From assembly GCA_020427395.1 (NCBI GenBank), contig JAGQON010000017.1, positions 21,509 to 85,508 on the forward strand: a stretch of 64,000 nucleotides of DNA, read 5' to 3'. Shown here piece after piece: positions 24,877-33,626 of this stretch (position 1 is its first letter; every line of letters begins with the position of its first letter). A program made the position numbers and the translations under genes. The DNA comes from Phycisphaerales bacterium (GTDB lineage Bacteria; Planctomycetota; Phycisphaerae; Phycisphaerales; UBA1924). Below the pieces are notes generated by a model. The model was not told the origin of the DNA. It saw only the letters and a program-made list of their open reading frames with translations, and ran no database searches.

Positions 24877-26804
24877 GGCTGGGGCTCCTCTTGGCTCGGG
24901 CGTCCGGCGTGCATGGGGCGTGGCTGTTCGGGGCCCTTGCCGTCGCCGAGCACATCGATAAGGAAAGCGTTCTGCTTGGTGCGCGGGTGGGTGGAGAGCC
25001 CGGTGATCTTGTGCGGATCGAACATGTAGATCGTGGCGTAGTGGAAGATTGGGACGAGCGGGAGGTCTTCTTCAACGAGTATCCGCTCGGCCTCGCTCAG
25101 CAGGGCCATGCGCTTCTCGGGATCGAGCTCGTTGCTGGCCCGGAGCAGCAGGTTGTCGTAGATGGGGTTGTTGTAGGCTCGATCGTTGTTGCCGTCGTTG
25201 GAGTGGTTGATGTCGAGGAATGTCGTCGGGTCGCCATAGTCGCCGAACCACCCTGCCCGGGCGGTCATGTACTGCTTGTCCTTGAGCTCGTCGCGGAAGA
25301 TCTTGATCTCCTTCTGATCGAGGCGGGTTTGGATGCCCAGATGCTTCTGCCAGCTCTTGGCCACGGTCTGGGCGATCAGGTCGTGCCCGGCGTCCTTGTT
25401 GAATGAAAGTGTGACCACGAAGTCCTTGGGATAGTTGGCTTCTTCGAGCAGGGCCTTGGCCTGATCGATGATGGCCTCACGCTCGGCGTTGGTTTCTGCG
25501 GTGCTGATGTTGGGCAGCCCCTTGGGTGAGGTGTAGCCGCCGATGGACCCGGGTGGGATGAGGGTGCTGGCGACGGGCTCGCCGAGACGTCTGACCTGAT
25601 CGGCGATGGCTCGCTTGTCGATGCACATGGCGAAAGCACGCCGGACTCTTGCATCGGCGAAGGGGTTGGGCTGCCCGTCGGGCAGGTAGGGCTTGCAGTT
25701 GAAGTTGTAGAAGTAGGTGCCGAAGGAGGAGACGGCGTGTGTGTGGGAACGCGGGTCGGGGGGGAGCATGCGATCGATGGTGTACTGATCGAGCCCCTGA
25801 GCCCGCAGCTTCTCGACTTCTTCAGCGTGCTCAGCAAGGAAGTCGAGCTTCTGGGCGACCATCTCGCCCCGGTAAGGAGCGGTGACATCGGCGATCCAGT
25901 CGATTGCGCCGGTTTGGTAGGCGAGCACACCCGCGTTGGGGTCGTTGATCGATGGGATGTCGATGCTGTCGATGGCGATGTTGTCGCGGTCCCAGTAGTA
26001 GGTGTTCTTCTCAAGGCGCATGTCGCGCTTCATGCGCCATCGCTCCAGCGTGAATGCGCCATTGGAGATCAGCACGCCGCCCTGCGTCCAGCCGGGGCGT
26101 CGGATCAGGCGGGCGGTCTGCGGGTCGGGACGCTCGTATTGCGAGACCAGCGGCTCGTAGACCGGCGAGAACACGGCGAAGGCGCACAGGTCCAGGAAAT
26201 AGGGCAGGGGTTTCTCGAGCTCGATGACCAGCGTGTACTCATCCGGCGCGTGCATGCCCACCAGCTCATCGAACTTCGCGCGGGTCTGGTTCCACAGGTC
26301 ATATGCACCCTGCTGTCGGGCGGTGGGGGAGTTGAACTCCCGATCGCCAAAGGCATCGAGCTGCTCGAGGCGCCAGTCGTAGAAGGCCTGAGCACCCTTC
26401 ACATTCATGAACATCGCGACATAATCGGAGACGAGGTCGGGCAGCATCGCCCGGCGCCAGGAGTAGCGGAAATCCTCGGCCGTCACCGGTTCGCCGTTGG
26501 ACCATCTCGCATCTTGGCGTAGGTGGAAGGTGTAGGTCTTGGCATCTTCGGAGACTTCCCATGACTCAGCCGCGGCGGGCTCAATTTCGAAGTCGTTGCT
26601 GAGCACATCGTTGCGGACCAGCCCCTCGTAGAGCAGACGGGCGGTGCGCAGGTCGTGCATCCAGCTCATGCGCTGGGGGTCGAGGGTGTTGACATCGCTG
26701 GAGTTAATGAACACCAAGTCGGCCCGGGGTGTCGGGTTGTCCGAGAGCACCGAGACGCCGATGAGGGCCATCAGGAGCAGGATGGGAACGAACAATCGCA
26801 GCAT
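24873..26804 (-). CDS. Extracellular solute-binding protein family 5 (OppA-like)
   Basis: 643 residues. The N-terminal hydrophobic segment serves as a signal or anchor; it has no lipobox Cys. The family signature region VNTLDPQRMSWMHDLRTARLLYEGLV, then FHLRQDARWSNGEPVTAEDFRYSW, and the C-terminal half with YNNPIYDNLLLRASNELDPEKRMALLSEAERILVEEDLPLVPIF (in parts) identify SBP_bac_5. It binds peptides or similar ligands and delivers them to OppB. It is long for the family, with a Pro-rich tail after about residue 610. Confidence 0.9.
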   Translation of the reverse strand: MLRLFVPILLLMALIGVSVLSDNPTPRADLVFINSSDVNTLDPQRMSWMHDLRTARLLYEGLVRNDVLSNDFEIEPAAAESWEVSEDAKTYTFHLRQDARWSNGEPVTAEDFRYSWRRAMLPDLVSDYVAMFMNVKGAQAFYDWRLEQLDAFGDREFNSPTARQQGAYDLWNQTRAKFDELVGMHAPDEYTLVIELEKPLPYFLDLCAFAVFSPVYEPLVSQYERPDPQTARLIRRPGWTQGGVLISNGAFTLERWRMKRDMRLEKNTYYWDRDNIAIDSIDIPSINDPNAGVLAYQTGAIDWIADVTAPYRGEMVAQKLDFLAEHAEEVEKLRAQGLDQYTIDRMLPPDPRSHTHAVSSFGTYFYNFNCKPYLPDGQPNPFADARVRRAFAMCIDKRAIADQVRRLGEPVASTLIPPGSIGGYTSPKGLPNISTAETNAEREAIIDQAKALLEEANYPKDFVVTLSFNKDAGHDLIAQTVAKSWQKHLGIQTRLDQKEIKIFRDELKDKQYMTARAGWFGDYGDPTTFLDINHSNDGNNDRAYNNPIYDNLLLRASNELDPEKRMALLSEAERILVEEDLPLVPIFHYATIYMFDPHKITGLSTHPRTKQNAFLIDVLGDGKGPEQPRPMHAGRPSQEEPQP

Positions 26805-26873
26805 GTCAACACCTTACCGGCTTGGGAAGGCCTCGTTGACCGGCTGGGGCACAAGATTCGCGAGAATCGCGGA

Positions 26874-28004
26874 TTAGTTCAGGAAGCGATCGTCCTTGAG
26901 TTTGAACTCGGTGACGATCGGGCCGCCCGGGCCAAGGAGTGCGGCGGCCTGGTTGCGGAAGTCGCGGTCCTCGCCCGCCTTGATCTGGGCGCTGAAGCCC
27001 GTGGTGGTGATGCCACCCATCGGTTGCCCCTTGAGCTCGGCGGACTTGCGACGGGCGAAGTAGAGCAGGGTCTCGCCGGCCTGGACCGAGCGGACAGTCA
27101 TATCACGCTCACCCTGCGGCTCGATGGTCTTGGCGATGATGCGGCGCAGGGGCACCGAGATGATGTCGCCGCCGAGGCGGACCGCGGCACGGGCGGCTTC
27201 CTCGTTAATGGTTGCGGTGATATCGGAGATCGACTGGGTGGTCGCGCTGGCGGCATCCAGAGCGAGCGACTGCGTGAAGCGGGGGTCGTCGTTAGGGGTC
27301 AGCGCGGCCAGGCGATCGCCCACGAGCTCAGAGAGGGCCACGATCGCATGCGAGCGGGCGCTGCCCAGGTCGCGGGTGCCCAGTGTTGTGCCCTCGGCAA
27401 GCGAGCGGGCACACGCCCGGATGTGTTCTTCATCCTGGCTGTCCTTGGCCGCGTTGGCGACGGCGTCGATCAGCGAGCGTGCGTCGGCCTCGGACATGGC
27501 GGGGCCGTGCGTGCTGGTAGCGTCAAGGACGCGTCCGGCGCTCTTGACCGCGAACAGTCGCACGCCGGCATCCTCGTCGTTGAGCATACCGCGGACGCGC
27601 TGCACGCCGGGCGGGGTCGCGAGGTCGCCCGAGAGACGGAGGGCACCGAGCTTGCCCTGCACGCTGCCCGAAGCGATAAGCTCGTCGATGAGCGGCATCA
27701 GGGCTTGCGAGTAGCTCTGGCGGAAGGCGATCGAGACGCCACGCCCGTGCAACGGCTCGGTGAGGGCCTCGAGCGCCCGTCGGGCGTCCTGGGTGTCGCC
27801 ACTGCGGAGTCGTGGGGCCCAGTTGTCGATGAAGGCTTGGATCTGCGTGCTCTGCCCGGAGTTGACCGAGATTGTCTCGACGGTTGAGCGGGGCAGGCTC
27901 GTCGCGGGCTGCGCGGCGGCGAGCGTGGTACCCACCGCGAGCACGAGGGCCTGCAGGGTGCGAGTGGATCGGGCGAGAAGCGACACGGAGCGAGCGTTGG
28001 ACAC
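26874..28004 (-). CDS. Secreted hypothetical protein, helical-repeat-like
   Basis: 376 residues from a GTG at 28004 with AGAGG about nine bases upstream; the frame extends to 28100 without a ribosome site. A signal peptide covers about residues 1-32 (LQALVLAVGTTLAAAQP). The central part has short repeated helical units rich in Ala, Leu and Asp (LGALRLSGDLATPPG, VRLFAVKSAGRVLDA, IVALSELVGDRLAAL), which suggests HEAT-like repeats, but I cannot assign a family. It is separated from the upstream FNR gene by about 200 bases containing hairpins. Confidence 0.6.
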   Translation of the reverse strand: MSNARSVSLLARSTRTLQALVLAVGTTLAAAQPATSLPRSTVETISVNSGQSTQIQAFIDNWAPRLRSGDTQDARRALEALTEPLHGRGVSIAFRQSYSQALMPLIDELIASGSVQGKLGALRLSGDLATPPGVQRVRGMLNDEDAGVRLFAVKSAGRVLDATSTHGPAMSEADARSLIDAVANAAKDSQDEEHIRACARSLAEGTTLGTRDLGSARSHAIVALSELVGDRLAALTPNDDPRFTQSLALDAASATTQSISDITATINEEAARAAVRLGGDIISVPLRRIIAKTIEPQGERDMTVRSVQAGETLLYFARRKSAELKGQPMGGITTTGFSAQIKAGEDRDFRNQAAALLGPGGPIVTEFKLKDDRFLN

Positions 28005-28096
28005 GATCGGGACCTCTTTGAATGATGCACGGCGGCGTGATGCCGGCGCGATGAGTGCGTTCAGGACGGGCGAGCCCGTGTTGGTGAGTTTATCGC

Positions 28097-28169
28097 CCAA
28101 ACGGGGGCTCGTCCCGTGTTTGGACGGGCTTGTTGCCTGTTCACCGGGTCTGTACGCCCCGCAGGGCGT
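28097..28169. other. Two hairpins between FNR gene and the secreted helical protein
   Basis: 28097-28123 pairs CCAAAC...GGG with CCC...GTTTGG. 28154-28169 pairs ACGCCC with GGGCGT around CGCA. They lie 3' of the FNR gene on the minus strand and may terminate or process its message; no clear T-run is present. Confidence 0.35.
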
Positions 28170-28202
28170 CCAGATGCGTCCTGTGACACGCGTGTGAAAG
28201 GG

Positions 28203-29168
28203 TCAGTAGACCTCAAGGAAGACGCGTTTGGTCTTCTTGATGGTCTTGGGGATCATCGAGCGCTCCCATTTCTCGGGGTACTCTTCGTAGCCCTCGGGGA
28301 CGGTGATGTACTGGGCAAGGTGCTCGGGGGTGAGCAGCTTGGCGAGGGTCTGGAAGACCCCCAGCTCCATCCCCGCGAGCCCGCAGATATAGATCAGCGT
28401 GCGTTCGGAGGCGAGCATGGGGCCGAGCGTATCGAAGTCCTCACGCAGCAGATCTTGAACATAGAGCTTGGTGGGTTGATCGGGCGTGGTGTGGCGTGAG
28501 ATCGCGGTGTGGTAGCTGAAGTTCGTGTGCTCTCTGGTCCACGCGGTGAGGTCATCGTGGTAGAGCAGGTCGCTCTCGTAGGGGGCGCCCATGAGCAGTG
28601 CCGCCCGAGAGGGCATGCCCTGGCGGATGAGGTCGAGCATCATGCCGCGGAAGGGTGCGATGCCCGTGCCGGTGGCGATGAAGATGTAGTCATGCTTGCT
28701 GGGGTCGCTGGGGAGCAGGAATCGCTTGCCGACGGGGCCGGTGAGGAGGACTTCGTCGCCGACATTGAGGTCGCAGAGGTAGTTGGAGCACACGCCCTGG
28801 ACGAGCTTGTGCGATTCCCAGTGCTCGTCGATGAGGCGTTTGACAGTCGTAGTGATGATGGTGCCGTCGCCGGTCTCGCCGCCTGTGGGGGCGGCGATGG
28901 AGTAGAGGCGGAGCTTGTGGGGCTTGCCGTCCAGATCCCCAGAGGGGATGACGCCAAACGACTGCCCGCTGTGCCAGCTGTTCTCGAGCTCGGTGCCCGA
29001 GACATCGATCTCGACATGGCGCACGAAGCCGGCGGCTTTGCGTGAACGGGTGCACAGTCGGGTCGCGTGGACACGCCCGATGACCGGGGCGTTGGGCTTC
29101 ACGAGGTGCTGGGGCACATCGGGCATCTCGGGTGTGCCCGGGAGATCGGTCGTGGTCGTGGAACTCAT
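28203..29168 (-). CDS. Ferredoxin-NADP(+) reductase, plant-type fold
   Basis: 321 residues. It transfers electrons between ferredoxin (or flavodoxin) and NADP(H) through FAD. LRLYSIAAPTGGE carries the RxYS FAD-binding motif, SNYLCDLNVGDEVLLTGPVGKRF is the second FAD element, and IFIATGTGIAPFRGMMLDL is the NADP-binding GTGIAPFR loop. YICGLAGMELGVF and the C-terminal RVFLEVY with a terminal Tyr are typical. The first 40 residues are an extension of unclear role. Confidence 0.88.
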   Translation of the reverse strand: MSSTTTTDLPGTPEMPDVPQHLVKPNAPVIGRVHATRLCTRSRKAAGFVRHVEIDVSGTELENSWHSGQSFGVIPSGDLDGKPHKLRLYSIAAPTGGETGDGTIITTTVKRLIDEHWESHKLVQGVCSNYLCDLNVGDEVLLTGPVGKRFLLPSDPSKHDYIFIATGTGIAPFRGMMLDLIRQGMPSRAALLMGAPYESDLLYHDDLTAWTREHTNFSYHTAISRHTTPDQPTKLYVQDLLREDFDTLGPMLASERTLIYICGLAGMELGVFQTLAKLLTPEHLAQYITVPEGYEEYPEKWERSMIPKTIKKTKRVFLEVY

Positions 29169-29194
29169 GCAGGAGTGTAGGTCGGATGAAAAAA

Positions 29195-29221
29195 CACGCC
29201 CACGATCGGGTCGTGGGCGTG
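29195..29221 (-). terminator. Intrinsic terminator after the coiled-coil lipoprotein gene
   Basis: An 11-base stem (CACGCCCACGA and its complement) with a five-base loop. On the minus strand it is followed by a run of six or seven T's. It lies about 28 bases after the stop at 29249 and before the FNR start. Confidence 0.85.
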
Positions 29222-29248
29222 CGTCGGATTTGGGTTGAATCTGGGTGC

Positions 29249-30931
29249 TTACCCGTTCTCGATTTCTTCGATCCGGGCTTCGATCTGGCGTTTTACCCAG
29301 TCGAACCCCGCGTTCATCTGGTCGAGCAGTTCTTCGGTCTGCATCTCTGGCGGCAGCATCCCGCTCATGGCCTCGGACTGGGCGTCGATCTGATCAAGCA
29401 TGTCGTAGAGTGCGTCGACATCGTCGGTTGCTTCGAGGGTGTCGATCAGTCCCTGCAGCTGAGCGCGGACGGTCTCACGCATCTCCTCGGGCGTTTCGGC
29501 AAGGATATCCTCAAGGGTCATCTCGCCCGAGTCTGAGCTCATCTCTTCGGCATCACCTTCTTCGGAATCATTGTACGACTCGGTGTTTTCGTCCTGTTCG
29601 ATGTACTCGGGCTCGGGCTCGGCGACTACGCCGCCGAGTGCATCGAGACGATCGGCGGCAGCGTTGACCTTCTCCGCGGCATCGCCGCGGGCCTGGGCAC
29701 CACGCAGGGCGGACGCGGCGGCCTGGTAGCTCTGCTGGGCTTCGCTGGTCAGTTCATCCGCCCGCTGGGTCGCGGCGTTGATGCGTTCTACCCAGTTGCC
29801 GGGGATCTTCGCGTCATTGATCGAAAGGTAGAGCTCGGCCTCTTCACGCTCGCCGATGGCCTGACGCATCTGCATCTCGGCGAGCATCTGGTTCGCGTCG
29901 GACTTGTTGAGCGTTGCGACGGATTTGACGGCGTCCTTTGCGTCTCGCAGAGCGCTGAGCGATGCACGAACGAGCGAGATCGCCTTGTTGTTGGCGCTCT
30001 CAACCTCGCCGTCGCGCAGGGCCTGATAGTCGCTTACCGCCTTTTTGATGCGATCAAGCGCGGCATTCGCGTTGGCGTTGGCGTCGCTGGCGTCCTGCTG
30101 GCTCGCGGCGGCGCGATCCTGCAGCTCGGTGATGGCCTTCTCGAGCAGGTCAATCTGCGAGCGGGCCTTCTCGACATTCAAGCTGACTTCCCGGGCACCC
30201 GGGCGCAGCTGACCCACGATGCCCTCGATACGGGTCGCCTCGAGGTCGAACTGATCGGCCCGCAGCGAGAACTCACGCATCTGCTTGGCGAGTTCGGCGC
30301 CCTCCTGTGCTGATACGCGGGGGATCCGCAGCTCGATGGCGCCAGCTTCGTTGCGCTGCTGATCGGCCTTGGACCGTAGATCCTCGATCTTGGCGTCGTG
30401 GGCCGCGATCTCTTGGTTGATCTGATCCATACGCTGCTGGTAATCGTTGATGTCGTCGCGGCGGAGCTCGATGATCGAGTTGAGATCGGCGATATCGGCG
30501 CTCGGATCAAATGAGCCCGCACCCTCGGCGATCGCCTTGTTGGTCAGGTACTCGTTGATCATGCCGCGGATGACGCGGGCGTGATGCAGGGCCTGCCCCT
30601 CGGCCTTGGATGCTTCTTGCGAGGCGAGTGCGGCCTGGCCTCGCTTGGCCATGGCGACGCCGATGGCGGCGGCCTCGGCGAACCCGCTCGAGTCGCCGGC
30701 GTGGGCGCTGAGCGATTGCTCGGTCTCGTTGTACACCTTGGCCGTGTTGCTCTTGAATGCGTTGGCGTCGCCGAGCGCGACCGAGGTGAACGCCCGGTCG
30801 GCGTCCTTGATCGCTTCCTGGGCGGCTTCATCGCCGCCACAGCCCGAGAGCAGCAGCAGCGAGCAGGCCGTGCCGGCGATCAGGGACAGTCGCAGCGGTC
30901 GGATCAGCGAGGGCAGATGGCGATGGGTCAT
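29249..30931 (-). CDS. Predicted lipoprotein with long coiled coil
   Basis: 560 residues from the ATG at 30931, with AAGGA about ten bases upstream; the frame is open 32 codons further but lacks a signal there. The N-terminus is a signal peptide ending in the lipobox LLLLSGCGG. Residues about 90-420 are rich in Ala, Glu, Gln and Arg heptads (IAAHDAKIEDLRSKADQQR and similar), a predicted coiled coil. The C-terminal 130 residues are acidic (EDNTES.., EEMSSDSGE..). It is probably an envelope-spanning structural or scaffolding protein; no known family is recognised. Confidence 0.7.
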   Translation of the reverse strand: MTHRHLPSLIRPLRLSLIAGTACSLLLLSGCGGDEAAQEAIKDADRAFTSVALGDANAFKSNTAKVYNETEQSLSAHAGDSSGFAEAAAIGVAMAKRGQAALASQEASKAEGQALHHARVIRGMINEYLTNKAIAEGAGSFDPSADIADLNSIIELRRDDINDYQQRMDQINQEIAAHDAKIEDLRSKADQQRNEAGAIELRIPRVSAQEGAELAKQMREFSLRADQFDLEATRIEGIVGQLRPGAREVSLNVEKARSQIDLLEKAITELQDRAAASQQDASDANANANAALDRIKKAVSDYQALRDGEVESANNKAISLVRASLSALRDAKDAVKSVATLNKSDANQMLAEMQMRQAIGEREEAELYLSINDAKIPGNWVERINAATQRADELTSEAQQSYQAAASALRGAQARGDAAEKVNAAADRLDALGGVVAEPEPEYIEQDENTESYNDSEEGDAEEMSSDSGEMTLEDILAETPEEMRETVRAQLQGLIDTLEATDDVDALYDMLDQIDAQSEAMSGMLPPEMQTEELLDQMNAGFDWVKRQIEARIEEIENG

Positions 30932-31097
30932 GCTCGGCGTGTCCTTCACAACTAACGATGGTTGACCAGCGCACCAGATGATGTGCGTGGGTTGTTCGAT
31001 ACTCTGTTCTGCCCGATCTGGTTCCATTCGAAAACCGGTCCGGGCGGGGATGAAGATGGTAGCACACCCGCGGCATCATCGCAGCGATGGGGGAGTC

Positions 31098-32498
31098 TCA
31101 GGGCGTTTCGGCGTCGTTCTGATCGGGTTCCGGCTGGGTCTGCGGCTCAGCGGGGGGGTACTCGAAGTCGAACTCTGGACGCGGCTGGTACATCGAGCGG
31201 ATCCAGTCCACCGCCTGCTGGTACTTGCGTTCACGCGTGTTGCGGAAGATCGGGCTGTACCCACGACCCGGGTAGCCCCTGGGGAGTTCAGGATGAGGGA
31301 TCAGTGCATTGCTCTGCACCATGCCCATCTGCAGCAACGCCGAACGGTCCGGGTTCTCGAAGTCGATGAGCGGCTGCCCATTGGCGAGCTTGGTGTTCTC
31401 AATGATGTAGAGATTGGTGAACGCCGTCTCGTCGGTGTTGGGCTTTCGGTTGATCAGGCGGAATGAGCCGGCGTCGACGCCGCCGTGGCAGCGGGTGGAA
31501 GCGCAGGCATTGATGAGCCAGCCACGCCCGGTGTGGACCTGGTCCTTGAAGCGCTGCATGGAGTCTGGGTTCTCCAGGACCTGTATCCGGGAGTACAGCT
31601 CGCGGGCACGCAGGGCGAAGATCAGCTTGAGCTTCTCCACCTCGGGGATGCTGAGGGTCTTCTTTCGTTGATCTTCGTCGGGGCTGAAACGATCGGGGTG
31701 CATGCGCATCAGTTCGAGCATGACCTCGTCGGGCACGATGATCTTGGGCGGGTCGCGCAGGTCGATCTCGTAGACCCGCATCAGGTTGATCTGCTCGTCG
31801 CTGAGTGTCGGGAGTTCGTTCTGCTGGATCTTGTACTCCCGATCGTCGCCCTCATCACGATCTTGATCCGGCTCCGACTCAACGGCCTTGTCCGACTTGC
31901 TGAGCTTGCCGTACTCGCTGAGCCAGGTGTGCAGCAGCTTGGCGTGCGGGTTGGTGGGGTCGACAGCGAGGATCGAGTCGAGCTCGTCGAGCGCGAGCGA
32001 ATAGGCCCGGCGGGCACGGAGCCACTCGACGAGGGCGAGGCGGGAATCGATATCGGTATCGGAGATCGTCGCGCGGAGGTCCTTATAGCGTTCCTCGACA
32101 GGCGGCAGGACCACGATGGTTGTGACATTGCGTCGTTGGAAGGTGGTCTCGATCCCCTCGATGCCGATCACGACGATGCGAGAATCCTCGCGGATGAGTT
32201 CGCCCTTGATGGTCCGCCCGGTGCGGAGGGTGATCACGCACTCACGCATGACATCGCTCTCGGGCTCGTCCTGCGGCGCCTCCTGCGAGGAACCGGCTGG
32301 TGCATCACTGGGCTGGTCGCTGGTGGGCTCCTCGGGCTGCCAGCTCATCGGGAGCCACTCATACCGGTTCTGGCTGCTCTGTGGGAGCATGACCAGACAG
32401 GCGATGCCGCTGGCCATCGCGGCACAGCAACCCAACGCGAGCCAGTGGGGGCGCGATGGGGCATGTGTGTTCGGGTTGTGTGTGTGTGGTGGTGGCAT
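31098..32498 (-). CDS. Membrane-anchored hypothetical protein with CX4CH motif
   Basis: 466 residues from the ATG at 32498. A His/Pro-rich start is followed by one hydrophobic helix (about residues 20-38), then an exported domain. Residues about 85-125 resemble an Sm-like fold (ECVITLRTGRTIKGELIREDSRIVVIGIEG in parts) and 130-190 a short TPR-like region. At C332-H338 the sequence CASTRCH gives C-x4-C-H, close to but longer than the CxxCH heme site. The remainder is not recognised. A TATACT box 12 bases before the ATG may be its promoter. Confidence 0.6.
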   Translation of the reverse strand: MPPPHTHNPNTHAPSRPHWLALGCCAAMASGIACLVMLPQSSQNRYEWLPMSWQPEEPTSDQPSDAPAGSSQEAPQDEPESDVMRECVITLRTGRTIKGELIREDSRIVVIGIEGIETTFQRRNVTTIVVLPPVEERYKDLRATISDTDIDSRLALVEWLRARRAYSLALDELDSILAVDPTNPHAKLLHTWLSEYGKLSKSDKAVESEPDQDRDEGDDREYKIQQNELPTLSDEQINLMRVYEIDLRDPPKIIVPDEVMLELMRMHPDRFSPDEDQRKKTLSIPEVEKLKLIFALRARELYSRIQVLENPDSMQRFKDQVHTGRGWLINACASTRCHGGVDAGSFRLINRKPNTDETAFTNLYIIENTKLANGQPLIDFENPDRSALLQMGMVQSNALIPHPELPRGYPGRGYSPIFRNTRERKYQQAVDWIRSMYQPRPEFDFEYPPAEPQTQPEPDQNDAETP

Positions 32499-32573
32499 CG
32501 TGCGCACCTGAGTATACCGCCGGGGAGTGAGCACGGTTCCCGCTGGGTTGGCGATTCACGCCCCGTGCGCGCG

Positions 32574-32615
32574 ACGACACGCTCACGGGCGGCACAGAGC
32601 CCGTGAGCGTGTCGT
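32574..32615. repeat. Long inverted repeat, 17-base stem
   Basis: ACGACACGCTCACGGGC is repeated as its exact complement after an eight-base loop. It lies between the cheY stop (32687) and the next minus gene start (32498). There is no T-run, so it may act as a processing or Rho-linked transcript end for the chemotaxis operon. Confidence 0.7.
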
Positions 32616-32686
32616 GGTATCGTCACAAGAGCCCGAACTGCGGGCGAGGGCGCGTCAGGATGCGGAACGCGTCGCCCGATGCGTGC

Positions 32687-33061
32687 TCAGGAGCCCACGC
32701 CGCACTTGGCGAGCGTTTCGGTGATGCGCTCGCTGAGCAGATCGGGGGTGAATGGCTTGACCACATAGTTGTTCACGCCCGCCTTGATGGCCTCGATGAC
32801 GCGGGCCTTTTCGGCTTCGGTCGTGACCATGATCAGCGGGGTGGACTTGTCCTGCTGGCGGAATGTCTTCACGAAGGTCAGCCCGTCCATGTTGGGCATG
32901 TTCCAGTCCACGAGGCAGAGCTCGGGCTTGAACGCGGGGACCTTGTTCAGCGCGTCCTGCCCGTCGCAGGCCTCTTCGATGTCCGTGTAGCCGAGCTGCT
33001 TGAGCACCGACTTCTGGATGTTGCGCATGGTCTTTGAATCGTCGATGAGAAGGATTCGCAT
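32687..33061 (-). CDS. cheY: Chemotaxis response regulator CheY
   Basis: 124 residues, one receiver domain. The acidic pocket (D7, D8), the phosphoacceptor D52 in LVDWNMPNMDG, T82-region MVTTEAE and the conserved Lys in YVVKPF are all present. Phospho-CheY binds FliM/FliN to change rotation. AAAGGAG lies eight bases before the ATG. It is the last gene of the che operon, next to the CheX phosphatase gene. Confidence 0.93.
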   Translation of the reverse strand: MRILLIDDSKTMRNIQKSVLKQLGYTDIEEACDGQDALNKVPAFKPELCLVDWNMPNMDGLTFVKTFRQQDKSTPLIMVTTEAEKARVIEAIKAGVNNYVVKPFTPDLLSERITETLAKCGVGS

Positions 33062-33093
33062 GGTGATTGCTCCTTTGTCTTTCGCACGCGGGC

Positions 33094-33585
33094 TCAGGCG
33101 GCGTTGGCTTGGGTCTCGTCTACTTCGGCGGCTTCACGGAGGGCGATCTCAAGGACAACCTCGCCGCAGTCTGTGCTACAGGGGATCATGACGCAGGCGG
33201 TCCCCGATGGGGTGCTCACGCGGTGGTCTTCGCCGATCACGACCGAGGGGCACGAGATCGAGACACCCTTGCGCTGGAACTCGGCCTTGGCGTTGCCCGA
33301 GATCATATTGACCAGCTCACCCACGGCGTCGGCGAAGTCGTCGCTGTCGGGGTCCATCTCCATGCCGGTGAAGAGGTTGACGATCGACACCGCTGCGTCG
33401 GCGGGCATGCTCAGCACGATCGTGCCGACCATCTCGCCCGAGACGCCGATGATGCCAGAGACATCGTGTGTCGCCTTCTTGTCGGTCTTAATGCTCGGCT
33501 CGCCGATCGAGACCGGGAGCTGAAACATCGTCGAGAAGACATTCTGGATCGATGTCATGAAGGGGGTGATGTAGCTTGCATCCAT
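33094..33585 (-). CDS. cheX: CheX-type CheY-P phosphatase
   Basis: 163 residues. The motif GELVNMISGNAK carries the E-x2-N pair used by CheC/CheX/FliY phosphatases to position water on CheY-P. Only one such helix is seen, as in CheX (CheC has two). AAAGGAG precedes the ATG by nine bases. It is adjacent to cheY, its expected substrate. No cheD or cheZ is present in the operon, so this is probably the main signal-termination enzyme. Confidence 0.88.
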   Translation of the reverse strand: MDASYITPFMTSIQNVFSTMFQLPVSIGEPSIKTDKKATHDVSGIIGVSGEMVGTIVLSMPADAAVSIVNLFTGMEMDPDSDDFADAVGELVNMISGNAKAEFQRKGVSISCPSVVIGEDHRVSTPSGTACVMIPCSTDCGEVVLEIALREAAEVDETQANAA

Positions 33586-33626
33586 TGTGACTCACTCCTT
33601 TGGTTGAGTGCCTGTGTGTGCCAGTG

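Noticed and set aside
26655..27887. 410-codon plus-strand open frame
   Set aside because: It lies opposite oppA and the secreted helical protein gene; its composition is that of an antisense shadow.
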